Shown here: one piece after another, positions 16,064-24,592 of the stretch
Layout of the letters: every line of letters starts with the position of its first letter
How positions within the stretch are numbered: the stretch's first letter is position 1
Assembly: GCA_045132055.1 (NCBI GenBank)
Contig: JBGURP010000033.1
Location: forward strand, 124,001-188,000
Length of the DNA stretch: 64,000 nucleotides
Direction of reading: 5' to 3'
Origin: F23-D06 sp045132055
Lineage (GTDB): Bacteria; Bacteroidota; Bacteroidia; Bacteroidales; WCHB1-69
Made by a program: the position numbers and the translations under genes
The notes under the pieces: generated by a model
Databases searched by the model: none
What the model was told of the DNA's origin: nothing
Seen by the model: the letters and a program-made list of their open reading frames with translations, nothing else

Positions 16064-16741
16064 ATGGAAAATCTGACATTATATCACGGCTCGACGAAGG
16101 TGATTGAACGACCTGCTCTTGGTATCGGGAACCCAAAGAATGACTATGGGTTGGGCTTTTATTGCACTGAAAATCTTGAACTTGCTAAAGAATGGGCTAG
16201 CACCGAAAAGAGCGACGGCTTTGCCAATCATTATGCGCTCAATCTTGATGGGCTGAGCATCCTTCATTTGAACACAATGCCCTATCATATCCTAAATTGG
16301 CTCTCAATTCTGCTGAAAAACAGGACTTTTGTGCTGTCGCAAGGGCTGCCTGCAGAGGCAAAAGAATACCTACTAAACACCTTTTTGCCTGAATACGAGC
16401 ATTATGACTTGATTATCGGCTATCGTGCCGATGATTCCTATTTTGCCTTTGCCAATGCCTTCTTGAACAACACTATTTCATTGGAGCAGTTACGCAAGGC
16501 GATGATGTTAGGAAATTTGGGAGAGCAGGTGGTATTGAAAAGCGAAAAAGCGTTCTCCCAACTGACATTCATCGAAAGCATCCCTGTAGATAGCAGCCAA
16601 TACTATCCCAAAAGGATGGCGCGTGATCGTCAAGCACGTGAGGATTTTCGAAGTGAGAAAGCAATAGTTGCCGCCACGAAGGCTATCTATATGATTGATA
16701 TTTTGAGACAAAACTGGACCAACGATGACCCACGCCTATAA
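16064..16741 (+). CDS. DUF3990 protein, ADP-ribosyltransferase-like toxin candidate
   Basis: This 225-residue protein matches the DUF3990 pattern: LYHGSTKVI (His8), GLGFYCTENLELAKEWA (Tyr33), HYDLIIGYRADDSYF (about 113-127) and GEQVVLKSEKA (Glu161). That His-Tyr-Glu-like arrangement is what an ADP-ribosyltransferase fold would need, so it may modify a cellular target; activity is inferred. I chose ATG 16064, because YHGS normally lies within the first 10 residues. It overlaps the HTH gene by 17 bases, typical of toxin-antitoxin operons. It sits inside an interrupted lipid operon, on the opposite strand. Confidence 0.75.
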   Translation: MENLTLYHGSTKVIERPALGIGNPKNDYGLGFYCTENLELAKEWASTEKSDGFANHYALNLDGLSILHLNTMPYHILNWLSILLKNRTFVLSQGLPAEAKEYLLNTFLPEYEHYDLIIGYRADDSYFAFANAFLNNTISLEQLRKAMMLGNLGEQVVLKSEKAFSQLTFIESIPVDSSQYYPKRMARDRQAREDFRSEKAIVAATKAIYMIDILRQNWTNDDPRL

Positions 16742-17372
16742 CCGATTGTACCTTGAGGATGCCATGCACAACATGGGCACCATGCTCGACTGTGCTGTCC
16801 ATATCGCCCATTGCGACCTTGTCGTTTTTTACGAGATGTTCCTCTCCAGCGGAGTTGCCGCACAGATAGAGACAGGCAATCCCCGTTATGTCTCTGGCTT
16901 GTCAGGAATGGAATTGTTGCGTATCGTGTTGACAAGATCGTCCGACATCCAGATCCCTGAAACAATATATAGCCCATTGGAACGGTCCCCCGAATATTGG
17001 GCAGGATGGGCATTAGCCTACTATCAATGGCAAACGGCTTACACGTTTTCGTTTATTCAACGGAATGGTTTGGATGTCAACGCCATACTTTCGATGTATC
17101 CCACCTTGCATGAGGCAGATCTGTCTAAGTTTGTCGATAGTGCTGATGCCATTATAAATCGGCATTTGTCAGAACGTCGTAATACACTGAAAACCATCAG
17201 AAAACAACAACGACTCACGCAAAAGGACCTCGCGGAACAGGCAGGAGTCTCGCTTCGCATGATTCAGGCGTACGAACAGGAAGATCAGGACATCCGGAAT
17301 GCAGAGGCACAGACTGTCTTGGCTTTGTCACGTGTGCTTGGATGCACACCGGAGACCCTTTGCCAAAAATAA
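16725..17372 (+). CDS. XRE-family HTH protein with N-terminal partner domain, antitoxin candidate
   Basis: This is a 215-residue protein. Residues about 155-214 form an XRE helix-turn-helix (KDLAEQAGVSLRMIQAYEQ). The N-terminal 150 residues carry SPEYWAGWALAYYQW and LSMYPTLHEADLSKFVDSAD, segments that, from memory, recur in HTH proteins of Firmicutes and Bacteroidota next to DUF3990 genes. The N-terminal domain probably binds the DUF3990 partner and the HTH represses the shared promoter. It overlaps the toxin candidate by 17 bases and ends 10 bases from the convergent exporter gene. Confidence 0.75.
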   Translation: MTHAYNRLYLEDAMHNMGTMLDCAVHIAHCDLVVFYEMFLSSGVAAQIETGNPRYVSGLSGMELLRIVLTRSSDIQIPETIYSPLERSPEYWAGWALAYYQWQTAYTFSFIQRNGLDVNAILSMYPTLHEADLSKFVDSADAIINRHLSERRNTLKTIRKQQRLTQKDLAEQAGVSLRMIQAYEQEDQDIRNAEAQTVLALSRVLGCTPETLCQK

Positions 17373-17382
17373 CGCTTGTTCA

Positions 17383-17736
17383 TCACTTCACAATGAAGAA
17401 CACCCCGATCATCACGATCACCACGCCAATCCAGCGGGTGAGGGGGACTGCCTCGTGGAAGATGAACTGCGCGGCGAGCAGGCCGATGATGTAGCTGATG
17501 GAGAGCAGCGGGTAGGCCACGCTGAACTCGTAGCGCTTCAGCACGTACATCCATACCAGCATGGCGGCCACCGCACAGGCCCCCGACGCGGCAAACTGCC
17601 AGGTGGTGAACACCGTCTTGAAATACTGCCATGACCAGCTGAACTTGCCGAACAGCTCCACAGAGATTTTCAGCAGACTTTGCGCCGCCACTAGCAACAC
17701 CGATTGCACGATTATAAGGATGATCAACAGAATCAT
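17383..17736 (-). CDS. Small four-helix DMT/EmrE-like membrane protein
   Basis: This 117-residue protein has four predicted transmembrane helices (about 2-20, 45-63, 70-93, 97-116) and the EamA/SMR signature YPLLSISYIIGLLAAQFIFHE with a conserved membrane Glu. Such small proteins resemble ArnE/F-type lipid flippases. Its ATG overlaps the stop of the ketosynthase fusion by four bases (ATGA), so it belongs to the lipid operon and probably moves the product or a lipid-linked intermediate across the inner membrane. Confidence 0.8.
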   Translation of the reverse strand: MILLIILIIVQSVLLVAAQSLLKISVELFGKFSWSWQYFKTVFTTWQFAASGACAVAAMLVWMYVLKRYEFSVAYPLLSISYIIGLLAAQFIFHEAVPLTRWIGVVIVMIGVFFIVK

Positions 17737-20021
17737 AATGAAAGCAAGGTTAAGGAATGGTCTTTGTTTTGGAAATGATTGTGTACCAAAATATACTTCG
17801 GATTCGACACTTCTTTCGATGGGTTGTACAGTAGGTGCGCTGGAATGATTTTATGATGCAAACACTCGGCTCCCACATAGATGCCGAAGGCAGATGCGCA
17901 GAACGACTCGCCGAAGATGTGCTTGTACCAAACTACGGGAGTCTCTGGACAACAGTTCGACAAAAAGTTATGGTAAACCGCATCGTTGTCATGGTCTCCG
18001 CTCAATCCGGCCACCACGGCATCCAAGTCGTTGAGGGTGACGCCGGCCTGTTGCAGCAGACGATTTACGGCGGCTTGCAAGTCGTTGAGACTGGGCTCGT
18101 ACAGCATCTCCATGCCGGAAATCTTGCAGAGCGTGTCTTCATCCGCACAGTCGGTCAGCAGTATGTTCAGCGAACAGCTGCCAGAGAGCGAACCTATACT
18201 ATTGGCTTGGCGAAGCGTATTAGGTGTGATGTCGCCCGTCTTCCAGTAGCCGATTTTGCCCAGCATGTTGAAATAATCAGGGGTCATCTCGTCGTGTCCG
18301 CCCACCAGCGCGCTGCGGATGCAGCCAGCTTGCATTTGCAGGAATGCGTCCAGCAGGCTGCTGTCAAAGGAGGTGCCGCGGTGCGAGTAGGTGCAGTTGT
18401 AGCCATGGCACTTCAGGTGCTGTGCATCCTGTGAACTGATGGTGTTGTGGGTGGACTGCATGAAATAGGTGGGCTGCAAAAACTCCTCATCATTGTCAAT
18501 CATGGCCGAGAGGAACTTCTCGGTGTTGGCGATGCAGCCCAAACCAGTGCCGGTGATGATGGCATCGGGGATCTGGTGCTGGCCGAGAGCTTCCACCGCA
18601 GTGACGACGGAGCGTTTCAGCAGCCGTCCCATGCGCCGTGCGACCATCGGGGCGAGGTATTTGCTGTAGTCAGGCTCAATGCTCTCGTTGTAAGCCTTTT
18701 CGGGCATGATGGGGTTAAGGAACCACTCGTCATGGATGGGTTGTTGGATGGAGATATGGGCAGCTGACTGGATGTAGCATGGCTGCACTTTCTGATTGCC
18801 CGGATTCTTTGGAGATTCCGTCTCGATTGCGGAAAAGATGCAGGAAGAGTCATTGCCTCCGAAGCCGAAGGAGTTGGTGAGTATGTGTTTGAGTTTTACA
18901 TTCTCCATCACATGGTCCACGGGCTTGAAATTGTGTCCCTCGATAGGCGTTTTGTAGCCGAGGTTGGCTGGAATGAAGCCGTGGGTAAGGGCGAGGATGG
19001 AGATGACGCTCTCCACGCCGCCCGCCGCACTGGTAGTGTGGCCAGTGTATGACTTTGTAGAAGACACAGGCGGCATCTTGTCGCCGAACACGCGCATCAT
19101 GGCGATGCCCTCGCACTCGTCGTTGTTGCCGGTGCCCGTGCCGTGCGCATTGATGTAGTCAATGTCTTCGGGGCGCAGGCCGCTGGACTCCAGGGCTTTG
19201 CTCATGGCCAGGTATGCGCCCTCGCCGTTAGGCGATGTGGCTGTCTGGTGGAAAGCATCGCAGGCATTGCCGTAGCCCGACAGCTTGCAGATGGGCTTGA
19301 TGTTGCGTCGGCGCGCAGACTTCTCCGTTTCCATGACCAGATAGGCCGCGCCCTCGCCAAGGTTCAGGCCATGGCGGTCGGCGTCAAAGGGACGGCAGGG
19401 CTCTTTGTCCAGGATCATCAGCGTGTTGAACCCGTTGATGTGGAATTTGGATAGACATTCGGTGCCGCCCACCACGACGATGTCTGCCTGGTTGGCCTTG
19501 ATGAGGTTGGCGCCAAGGATGATGGCGTTGGCGGCAGAAGAACAGGCCGTGGAGATGGTGGTGATAAGGGAGAAATGGCCGTCGAACTCTTTGGCAATCA
19601 CGTCAGTGCAAGCGCCGCAATCGTGCATGGCGATGTATTCTTTGTGATTGGTGTTGTTCAGAAAATCGTGGTAGTATTGCTCACTTTTTTCCATACCGCC
19701 GACAGTGTTGCCGGAGATGAAAGCGATGCGCTGTCCGCTGATACCGTTCAGATGCGCATCTTCCAAAGCCTCTTTCAAGGCCACACGTCCCAGAAGAGAA
19801 GTACGGGTGATGATGCCTTCTTCACGGTATTGGATAAGCTCTTTCAGTTGCTCATCGCTATATTCCACTTCTCCAGAAGGTAAATCACTGTGCTTGGTGT
19901 GGATATGATGTATGGGCCCGATAACCTTTTGACCCATCTTCAGCTTCTTCAGGTTTTCTTCTTTTCCAACCCCTAAAGAAGTGATGATGCCAGTGCCGGT
20001 AATGACGATGTTGTCCATCAA
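17733..20021 (-). CDS. Ketosynthase fused to a degenerate ketosynthase (chain-length-factor-like)
   Basis: The 762-residue product has two thiolase-fold halves. The N-terminal half (1-410) is an intact 3-oxoacyl-ACP synthase: nucleophile Cys160 in ISTACSSAAN, first His in INAHGTGTGNND and second His in KSYTGHTTSAAGG. The C-terminal half (about 440-762) keeps KS-like segments (QSTHNTISSQDAQHLKC, then SLLDAFLQMQAG) but has SHRGTSFDSS where the active cysteine should be, so it is probably inactive, as in the chain-length factors of type II systems. This would be a one-chain KS/CLF condensing enzyme. It is immediately downstream of the ACP gene. Confidence 0.82.
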   Translation of the reverse strand: MMDNIVITGTGIITSLGVGKEENLKKLKMGQKVIGPIHHIHTKHSDLPSGEVEYSDEQLKELIQYREEGIITRTSLLGRVALKEALEDAHLNGISGQRIAFISGNTVGGMEKSEQYYHDFLNNTNHKEYIAMHDCGACTDVIAKEFDGHFSLITTISTACSSAANAIILGANLIKANQADIVVVGGTECLSKFHINGFNTLMILDKEPCRPFDADRHGLNLGEGAAYLVMETEKSARRRNIKPICKLSGYGNACDAFHQTATSPNGEGAYLAMSKALESSGLRPEDIDYINAHGTGTGNNDECEGIAMMRVFGDKMPPVSSTKSYTGHTTSAAGGVESVISILALTHGFIPANLGYKTPIEGHNFKPVDHVMENVKLKHILTNSFGFGGNDSSCIFSAIETESPKNPGNQKVQPCYIQSAAHISIQQPIHDEWFLNPIMPEKAYNESIEPDYSKYLAPMVARRMGRLLKRSVVTAVEALGQHQIPDAIITGTGLGCIANTEKFLSAMIDNDEEFLQPTYFMQSTHNTISSQDAQHLKCHGYNCTYSHRGTSFDSSLLDAFLQMQAGCIRSALVGGHDEMTPDYFNMLGKIGYWKTGDITPNTLRQANSIGSLSGSCSLNILLTDCADEDTLCKISGMEMLYEPSLNDLQAAVNRLLQQAGVTLNDLDAVVAGLSGDHDNDAVYHNFLSNCCPETPVVWYKHIFGESFCASAFGIYVGAECLHHKIIPAHLLYNPSKEVSNPKYILVHNHFQNKDHSLTLLSL

Positions 20022-20279
20022 TTATTTCGTTCTGTGCTCTTTGATGTATTCGGCCATCACACGGACGGATTTGAAGATTTCTTTGCCTTCGTTGGCGTTG
20101 GCCAGCTTGATACCATAGTTTTTCTCCATCAGCACGATAAGTTCCAGTGCATCAATGGAATCCAATCCGAGACCTTCGCCAAACAGAGGGGCGTTCTCGT
20201 CAATGTCAGCAGGCGTCATGCCTTCCAGATTCAATACATCAATAATTTCTTTCTTCAGTTCTAAAATCAAATCTTCCAT
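20022..20279 (-). CDS. Acyl carrier protein of the lipid cluster
   Basis: This 85-residue ACP carries the phosphopantetheine attachment site GLDSIDALEL (Ser about 46) preceded by the acidic helix I. It tethers the growing acyl chain for the flanking ketosynthases. I chose the ATG at 20279 (MEDLILELKK), because ACPs normally start just before this helix; an in-frame ATG 30 bases upstream would overlap the preceding stop. Confidence 0.9.
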   Translation of the reverse strand: MEDLILELKKEIIDVLNLEGMTPADIDENAPLFGEGLGLDSIDALELIVLMEKNYGIKLANANEGKEIFKSVRVMAEYIKEHRTK

Positions 20280-20305
20280 GATATAATGATTTAAATTGTA
20301 AATTA

Positions 20306-22123
20306 TCAATTCTTGTTAGGAGACGCGCCAGAGCACGTTTCTACGTTGTTTTCATATACACACATTTGCACATCGCATTTCCCATCATCATAATCCGTCC
20401 AACCGCAAATGATGTGCGTCAATTCCGGATTGGCGGCGAAGCATTGTGCCACTGTCTTCTCCGTCAGTTCTGCCGTGAAGGAAGGAACCACGTAAAAGGA
20501 GCTCTCTCCGCCGATTTTGTAGCGGATGGCAATCTCGCCGGTAACGATATTGGCCAAGGTATAGACGAACACCGCCGGGCTGGGGTAGTAGTTGTCTGCA
20601 TCCTGGATGGTAGTCTGATAGTGACGGTCGTCATCAAGGGAGGAGGCGCTGTTCATGAGCACCACAGCCCAGTCGGGTTTTACGGTCTCACGGTCAAAGT
20701 CCAAGTCGCGAAGCAGGAGCTCTGCTGCCAGTGTGCCGGCCTTGCAGAGGTTGTCCATCTTGAAGAATTTGGGGTACGCCATGTCAATGTGGCGGTATAT
20801 GTCGGCCAGCCAAGAATCGCTGTCCGCGTTGCGGGTAACGATGGTTTCCCCGTTCAAAACCACCGTGTTGTCGGTGATTTGGCATTGGGAAATGGCGGAA
20901 ATTGTTGATTTTTCCGTTTTTTTCGGTTGTTGTAGAGACGGTGCATGCACCGTCTCTACGGAACCGTGCGTTTCCCCATTCCGGTTTATTTCCATCAACA
21001 TTGCCGCATTGCTGCCACCGAATCCGGAGATCAATTTCATGAATGCATTGCCGGAGATGGTCATGGTGTTTGTTGCCACATTGATGGAACAGGCGGGTGC
21101 GGGGTTGTCAGTGCCCTTGGTGCCGATGACGGTGTGATGTTTGAGTGCCTGGTGTGCCATGATGGTTTCCAGCACGCCGGCGGCGCCGAGGGTGTGTCCG
21201 AAATAGCCTTTCAGGCTGTTCACGGGGATGTCTTGCAGGTTGGCGCGGCTAATGGCCACCGATTCCATATCGTCGTTGTAGAGTGTGGCGGTGCCATGCG
21301 CATTGATAAACGCCAGTTGCGTCTTGTCTAAGCCTGCCGTAACTTTCTGGATGGCGCGCAGGAGGCCTTCACCTGTGCGGGAGGGGCCGGATATGTGGTT
21401 GGCGTCGTTGTTGATGGATCCGGCGCGCAGTATCAGTGCATTGTCCGGTATGTGTGTGGGATTGTCGTCGATGGTATAGACGATGGCGGCGGCCGCCTCG
21501 CCCAAGTTGAGTCCGCAGCGGTTGCTATCGAAGGGCTTGCAGCGCTCCTTGGAGAGTGCCTTGAACGACTGGAAGCCTGAAATGACAAACTTGGAGAGCG
21601 TTTCCGCACCAATGACCACGGCATATTTGTAGCCACCGTAGCGCAGCTGGTTGGCAGCGGCAATCTGTGCGGCGCAACCCGAGATGCAGGCATTGCTCGC
21701 AACGATAGGCGTGTTGTGGTTGTTGAAGAATTCCGCGATGAGCTGTGCGGAACGCCACAGGTAAGGACGCTCCGGTTCGTAAGGATTGGATTCCAACAGA
21801 TCAACATTGCCTTTGGTGGTGGAGAGGATGAAGATGACATCCTCGCGGTCGGCGGCGATGTTGGCCTCTGCGATAGCCTGGTGGGCTGCCAGAATGGCGG
21901 CCTTTTCCATCTTGGTGTAATCCATCACGCTGTAGTCGTAGATGGTCTCAAACGCGCGGTCTATTTTTTCTTCATCCAGCAGGGAGATAAAGCAGGGCTC
22001 CGGAAGCCCGAAAGCGTGCTCATGGTATTGCAGACGGCTCTCGCCGCGCATAACGGCCTCGAAATTGCCGAGACTTGTCATGGCTAACGGGGAAATGATA
22101 CTGTCTCCAATGCTGAAAATCAT
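20306..22123 (-). CDS. 3-oxoacyl-ACP synthase with C-terminal ketoacyl-synthase-like domain
   Basis: This is a 605-residue protein. Residues 1-375 are a ketosynthase: Cys146 in VASNACISGCAA, His in INAHGTATLYNDD and His in GYFGHTLGAAG. Residues about 415-595 form a second region containing SPAVFVYTLANIVTGEIAIR and KIGGESSFYV, resembling the Ketoacyl-synt_2 domain of aryl-polyene clusters. The linker contains VETVHAPSL, encoded by a 28-bp perfect palindrome (20932-20959). A -7 box TATATTTG lies at 22169-22162. This is the first gene of the operon's ketosynthase half. Confidence 0.82.
   Translation of the reverse strand: MIFSIGDSIISPLAMTSLGNFEAVMRGESRLQYHEHAFGLPEPCFISLLDEEKIDRAFETIYDYSVMDYTKMEKAAILAAHQAIAEANIAADREDVIFILSTTKGNVDLLESNPYEPERPYLWRSAQLIAEFFNNHNTPIVASNACISGCAAQIAAANQLRYGGYKYAVVIGAETLSKFVISGFQSFKALSKERCKPFDSNRCGLNLGEAAAAIVYTIDDNPTHIPDNALILRAGSINNDANHISGPSRTGEGLLRAIQKVTAGLDKTQLAFINAHGTATLYNDDMESVAISRANLQDIPVNSLKGYFGHTLGAAGVLETIMAHQALKHHTVIGTKGTDNPAPACSINVATNTMTISGNAFMKLISGFGGSNAAMLMEINRNGETHGSVETVHAPSLQQPKKTEKSTISAISQCQITDNTVVLNGETIVTRNADSDSWLADIYRHIDMAYPKFFKMDNLCKAGTLAAELLLRDLDFDRETVKPDWAVVLMNSASSLDDDRHYQTTIQDADNYYPSPAVFVYTLANIVTGEIAIRYKIGGESSFYVVPSFTAELTEKTVAQCFAANPELTHIICGWTDYDDGKCDVQMCVYENNVETCSGASPNKN
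20932..20959. repeat. 28-bp perfect palindromic repeat inside a ketosynthase gene
   Basis: The half-site is GTAGAGACGGTGCA followed by its exact reverse complement. It is read in frame as VETVHAPSL in the linker between two domains. Palindromes with ends GTAGAGACG/CGTCTCTAC are, from memory, a dispersed repeat class in several phyla. A degenerate relative lies at 55487-55514. Confidence 0.85.
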
Positions 22124-22161
22124 ATACTTACGGGTATTCTTTACTCAATTTAAATAGGGCG

Positions 22162-22169
22162 CAAATATA
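22162..22169 (-). promoter_or_regulatory. -7 box for the ketosynthase operon
   Basis: TATATTTG (22169 to 22162) matches TAnnTTTG, 39 bases before the ATG of the first ketosynthase gene. Confidence 0.55.
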
Positions 22170-22233
22170 CAAAAAAAAGTGGCACAAATGCTGGGAATAA
22201 AGCCCATGGCAATATCTTGTCACCAAAAAATCT

Positions 22234-22241
22234 TATCTTTG
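22234..22241 (+). promoter_or_regulatory. -7 box for the glycosyltransferase-flippase pair
   Basis: TATCTTTG matches TAnnTTTG, about 50 bases before the glycosyltransferase ATG at 22291. A TTG at 22217-22219 could contribute the -33 element. Confidence 0.55.
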
Positions 22242-22290
22242 CATCCATCCTTTCAAGGGGTATCCAAATTTGACATTTTACGAAAAGAAG

Positions 22291-23397
22291 ATGAAAGTTG
22301 TATTTCTGCTAACCGCCCACGCCGCTGATGATGACAGAGTATGGTATCATCAGGTTCCGAGTCTGCTGCAGCACGACTGTGAGGTGGCGGTGATCGCTCC
22401 GCGTGTCGCGCAACTGTCATCACCTTTGATGAGGATTTACAATCCTGAGATTCTGTCACGTCAGCAGCTGATTCGGCATTTGGCGGAACTGCTGCTGGAA
22501 CAGCAGCCCGATGTGGTGATTGGTGACACGCCCATGGCCTTGTGTGGCGCGCTGGCATACCGACGGAAGAATCATGCTTCTTGCCGTATTCTGTATGATG
22601 TGACAGAATGGTATCCTTCCAAAAAGAATGTTCGGAATCTTGGACCTGGCCGCAGTTTTTTCAAAAGAATCATTCTCCATCTGTTTAAAATCTATGTGAA
22701 TTGTCATACGGATGGATTTATTTTTGGGGAGAAATTTAAATCACTGCCTTTCAGACGATTATTTCCCAGAAAACCGTATGTATATCTCTCATATTATCCG
22801 GAATTGAATTATATTGCTCCTTCACAGCCTGGTAATTTGAAGGAGAAGGTGCGGCTGTTCTACAGTGGGCCGCTGACGGAGGAAAAAGGCTTCCCGCACG
22901 TGCTCGCTTCGGCGGCCAAGGTGGCCCGCAGGCATCCGGATTGGAAGGTGAATCTGAAAGTGCTCACGGATGCTCTGTTACCTCATGTCCCCGCTGATTT
23001 GCCCGAGAATCTTGCGTTGGACATCTCACCCTATCTTCCTTTTGAAAAGTTCTGCAAAATACTGGCCGAACAAGACTTGTTTCTGGATTTACGAAGCACA
23101 GACAGGGAAAATAGAAAATGTCTGCCCATCAAACTCTTCTACTATATGGCAGCTGGGAAGCCCGTCATCTATTCCGATTTGGACGCCATAGAGGACGGTT
23201 GCCCGGAGATCTCGCAGATGGGCTACCTTGTGAATCCACGGAATGAGGACAGGGTGGCAGACATCATTGAACACTATGTGATGGTCCCAGAACTTTACAG
23301 GCAACAGTGCGACAATGCGCGTCGCCTTGCCGAGCAAAAATACCACTGGAAGGCAATAGAAGCCGACTTTGTCCGTTTTATTCTGCAACATGAGTAG
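22291..23397 (+). CDS. GT4-like glycosyltransferase
   Basis: The 368-residue product fits a GT-B glycosyltransferase. The N-terminal Rossmann half starts KVVFLLTAHAADDDRV. The second half begins at LKEKVRLFYSGPLTEEKGF and contains the donor-binding region EQDLFLDLRS, FYYMAAGKPVIYSDLDAIED and GYLVNPRNEDRVADII. I chose ATG 22291 over an in-frame TTG at 22270. It overlaps the flippase gene by 8 bases, so together they probably build and export a surface glycan. Confidence 0.85.
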   Translation: MKVVFLLTAHAADDDRVWYHQVPSLLQHDCEVAVIAPRVAQLSSPLMRIYNPEILSRQQLIRHLAELLLEQQPDVVIGDTPMALCGALAYRRKNHASCRILYDVTEWYPSKKNVRNLGPGRSFFKRIILHLFKIYVNCHTDGFIFGEKFKSLPFRRLFPRKPYVYLSYYPELNYIAPSQPGNLKEKVRLFYSGPLTEEKGFPHVLASAAKVARRHPDWKVNLKVLTDALLPHVPADLPENLALDISPYLPFEKFCKILAEQDLFLDLRSTDRENRKCLPIKLFYYMAAGKPVIYSDLDAIEDGCPEISQMGYLVNPRNEDRVADIIEHYVMVPELYRQQCDNARRLAEQKYHWKAIEADFVRFILQHE

Positions 23398-24592
23398 CCT
23401 GAATCTGAAAACCAATATTTTAGCCACAATCTTCAGCAAATCATTGATTCTTTTGCTGAATTTTGCAGTTGTGGTGCTCACAACCCAGTTGTGGGGGGCA
23501 GACGGGCGCGGGGCAGTGGCTCTGTTCGTGGCTGATTTGGGACTGATTTCCATTTTTGCCAATGTCTTCACCGGCAGCAGCGTCTCCTATTTCTTTTCCA
23601 GACTGGGCACCTCCAAACTATCTACGGCTGCCTACATGTGGTCGTTTCTCGTCTCCGCTGTCGGAGCGTCGGTCTTGCTGCTTGCAGGGCGCATGTCTGT
23701 CGCACCCTTTGTGTTCGCCGCCTCTGTGCTCATGGGCATCATCGCGTTTCACAATTCATTGTTTGTCGGGGACCAGAAGATAGCGCATTACAACCTGATG
23801 ACGGTCTTGCAACCCGCGTCGCTGCTGCTGTTCATGCTGCTGTTCCATCTGATATGGCCTCAACAGGGCTACTATTGCTACTTTTACGGGCAAATCGTAT
23901 CACTTTGTGTGATGTTGCTGGTGTGCCGGATTCTGCGACGCAAAATGGGCATACGCCTGCAGTGGGACTACGATCGGGATTGCAACCGCCAGCTGCTTGC
24001 TTTTGGTTGGAAAACCGAATTGAGCAGCCTGTTGCAGTTTTTCAATTATCGTCTAACTTATTATGTGCTGGATATTTACATTGGACGAGGTTCGGTGGGG
24101 GTTTTCTCTATCGGCGTGACAATCGCGGAGGCTATCTGGATTGTGAGCCGCAGCATCTCGACGGTGCAATTTTCCAATGTGCTCAAGCAGGGCGATACAA
24201 AGCAATCCAGGGATGAAACCATGTCGCTGGCATTGGCGAGTTTAGTGGTTTCAGCCGTATGCGTGGGAATTATTCTGTTGTTGCCGAAAGCGTTGTTCTC
24301 TTTTATCTTCGGTCCGGAGTTCGGCGGCGTGAAACAAGTGGTGCTGTTGCTTGCCCCTGGCATTTTAGCCATCGCTTTTTCCAATGTGATAGGCCACTAT
24401 TTTTCTGCTATCCGCCAACTGAATGTTCTCATCATCAAATCGGCGATAGGTCTTCTGTTTACGTTAGCATTGTCGTTCTGGCTGGTCCCGAAATGGCAAG
24501 TGGACGGCGCCTGTGTGGTCAATACGGTCTCCTACGTGGTTTCCTCGCTCGTGTTGCTGATCTATTATCAGCGCAGAGCACGATTAGAATAA
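23390..24592 (+). CDS. Wzx-like polysaccharide flippase
   Basis: The 400-residue product is a polytopic membrane protein of the MATE/Wzx superfamily. About twelve hydrophobic helices were seen, starting with ILATIFSKSLILLLNFAVVV, and typical segments such as GADGRGAVALFVADLGLISI and IRQLNVLIIKSAIGLLF are present. It would flip lipid-linked oligosaccharides across the inner membrane. Its start overlaps the glycosyltransferase gene by 8 bases. Its last 74 bases overlap the 3' end of the convergent YfhO-like gene. Confidence 0.85.
   Translation: MSSLNLKTNILATIFSKSLILLLNFAVVVLTTQLWGADGRGAVALFVADLGLISIFANVFTGSSVSYFFSRLGTSKLSTAAYMWSFLVSAVGASVLLLAGRMSVAPFVFAASVLMGIIAFHNSLFVGDQKIAHYNLMTVLQPASLLLFMLLFHLIWPQQGYYCYFYGQIVSLCVMLLVCRILRRKMGIRLQWDYDRDCNRQLLAFGWKTELSSLLQFFNYRLTYYVLDIYIGRGSVGVFSIGVTIAEAIWIVSRSISTVQFSNVLKQGDTKQSRDETMSLALASLVVSAVCVGIILLLPKALFSFIFGPEFGGVKQVVLLLAPGILAIAFSNVIGHYFSAIRQLNVLIIKSAIGLLFTLALSFWLVPKWQVDGACVVNTVSYVVSSLVLLIYYQRRARLE

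Noticed and set aside
23369..23389. Earlier non-ATG start for the flippase gene
   Set aside because: The ATG at 23390 gives the usual Wzx N-terminus and an 8-base overlap with the glycosyltransferase; the upstream residues do not resemble the family.
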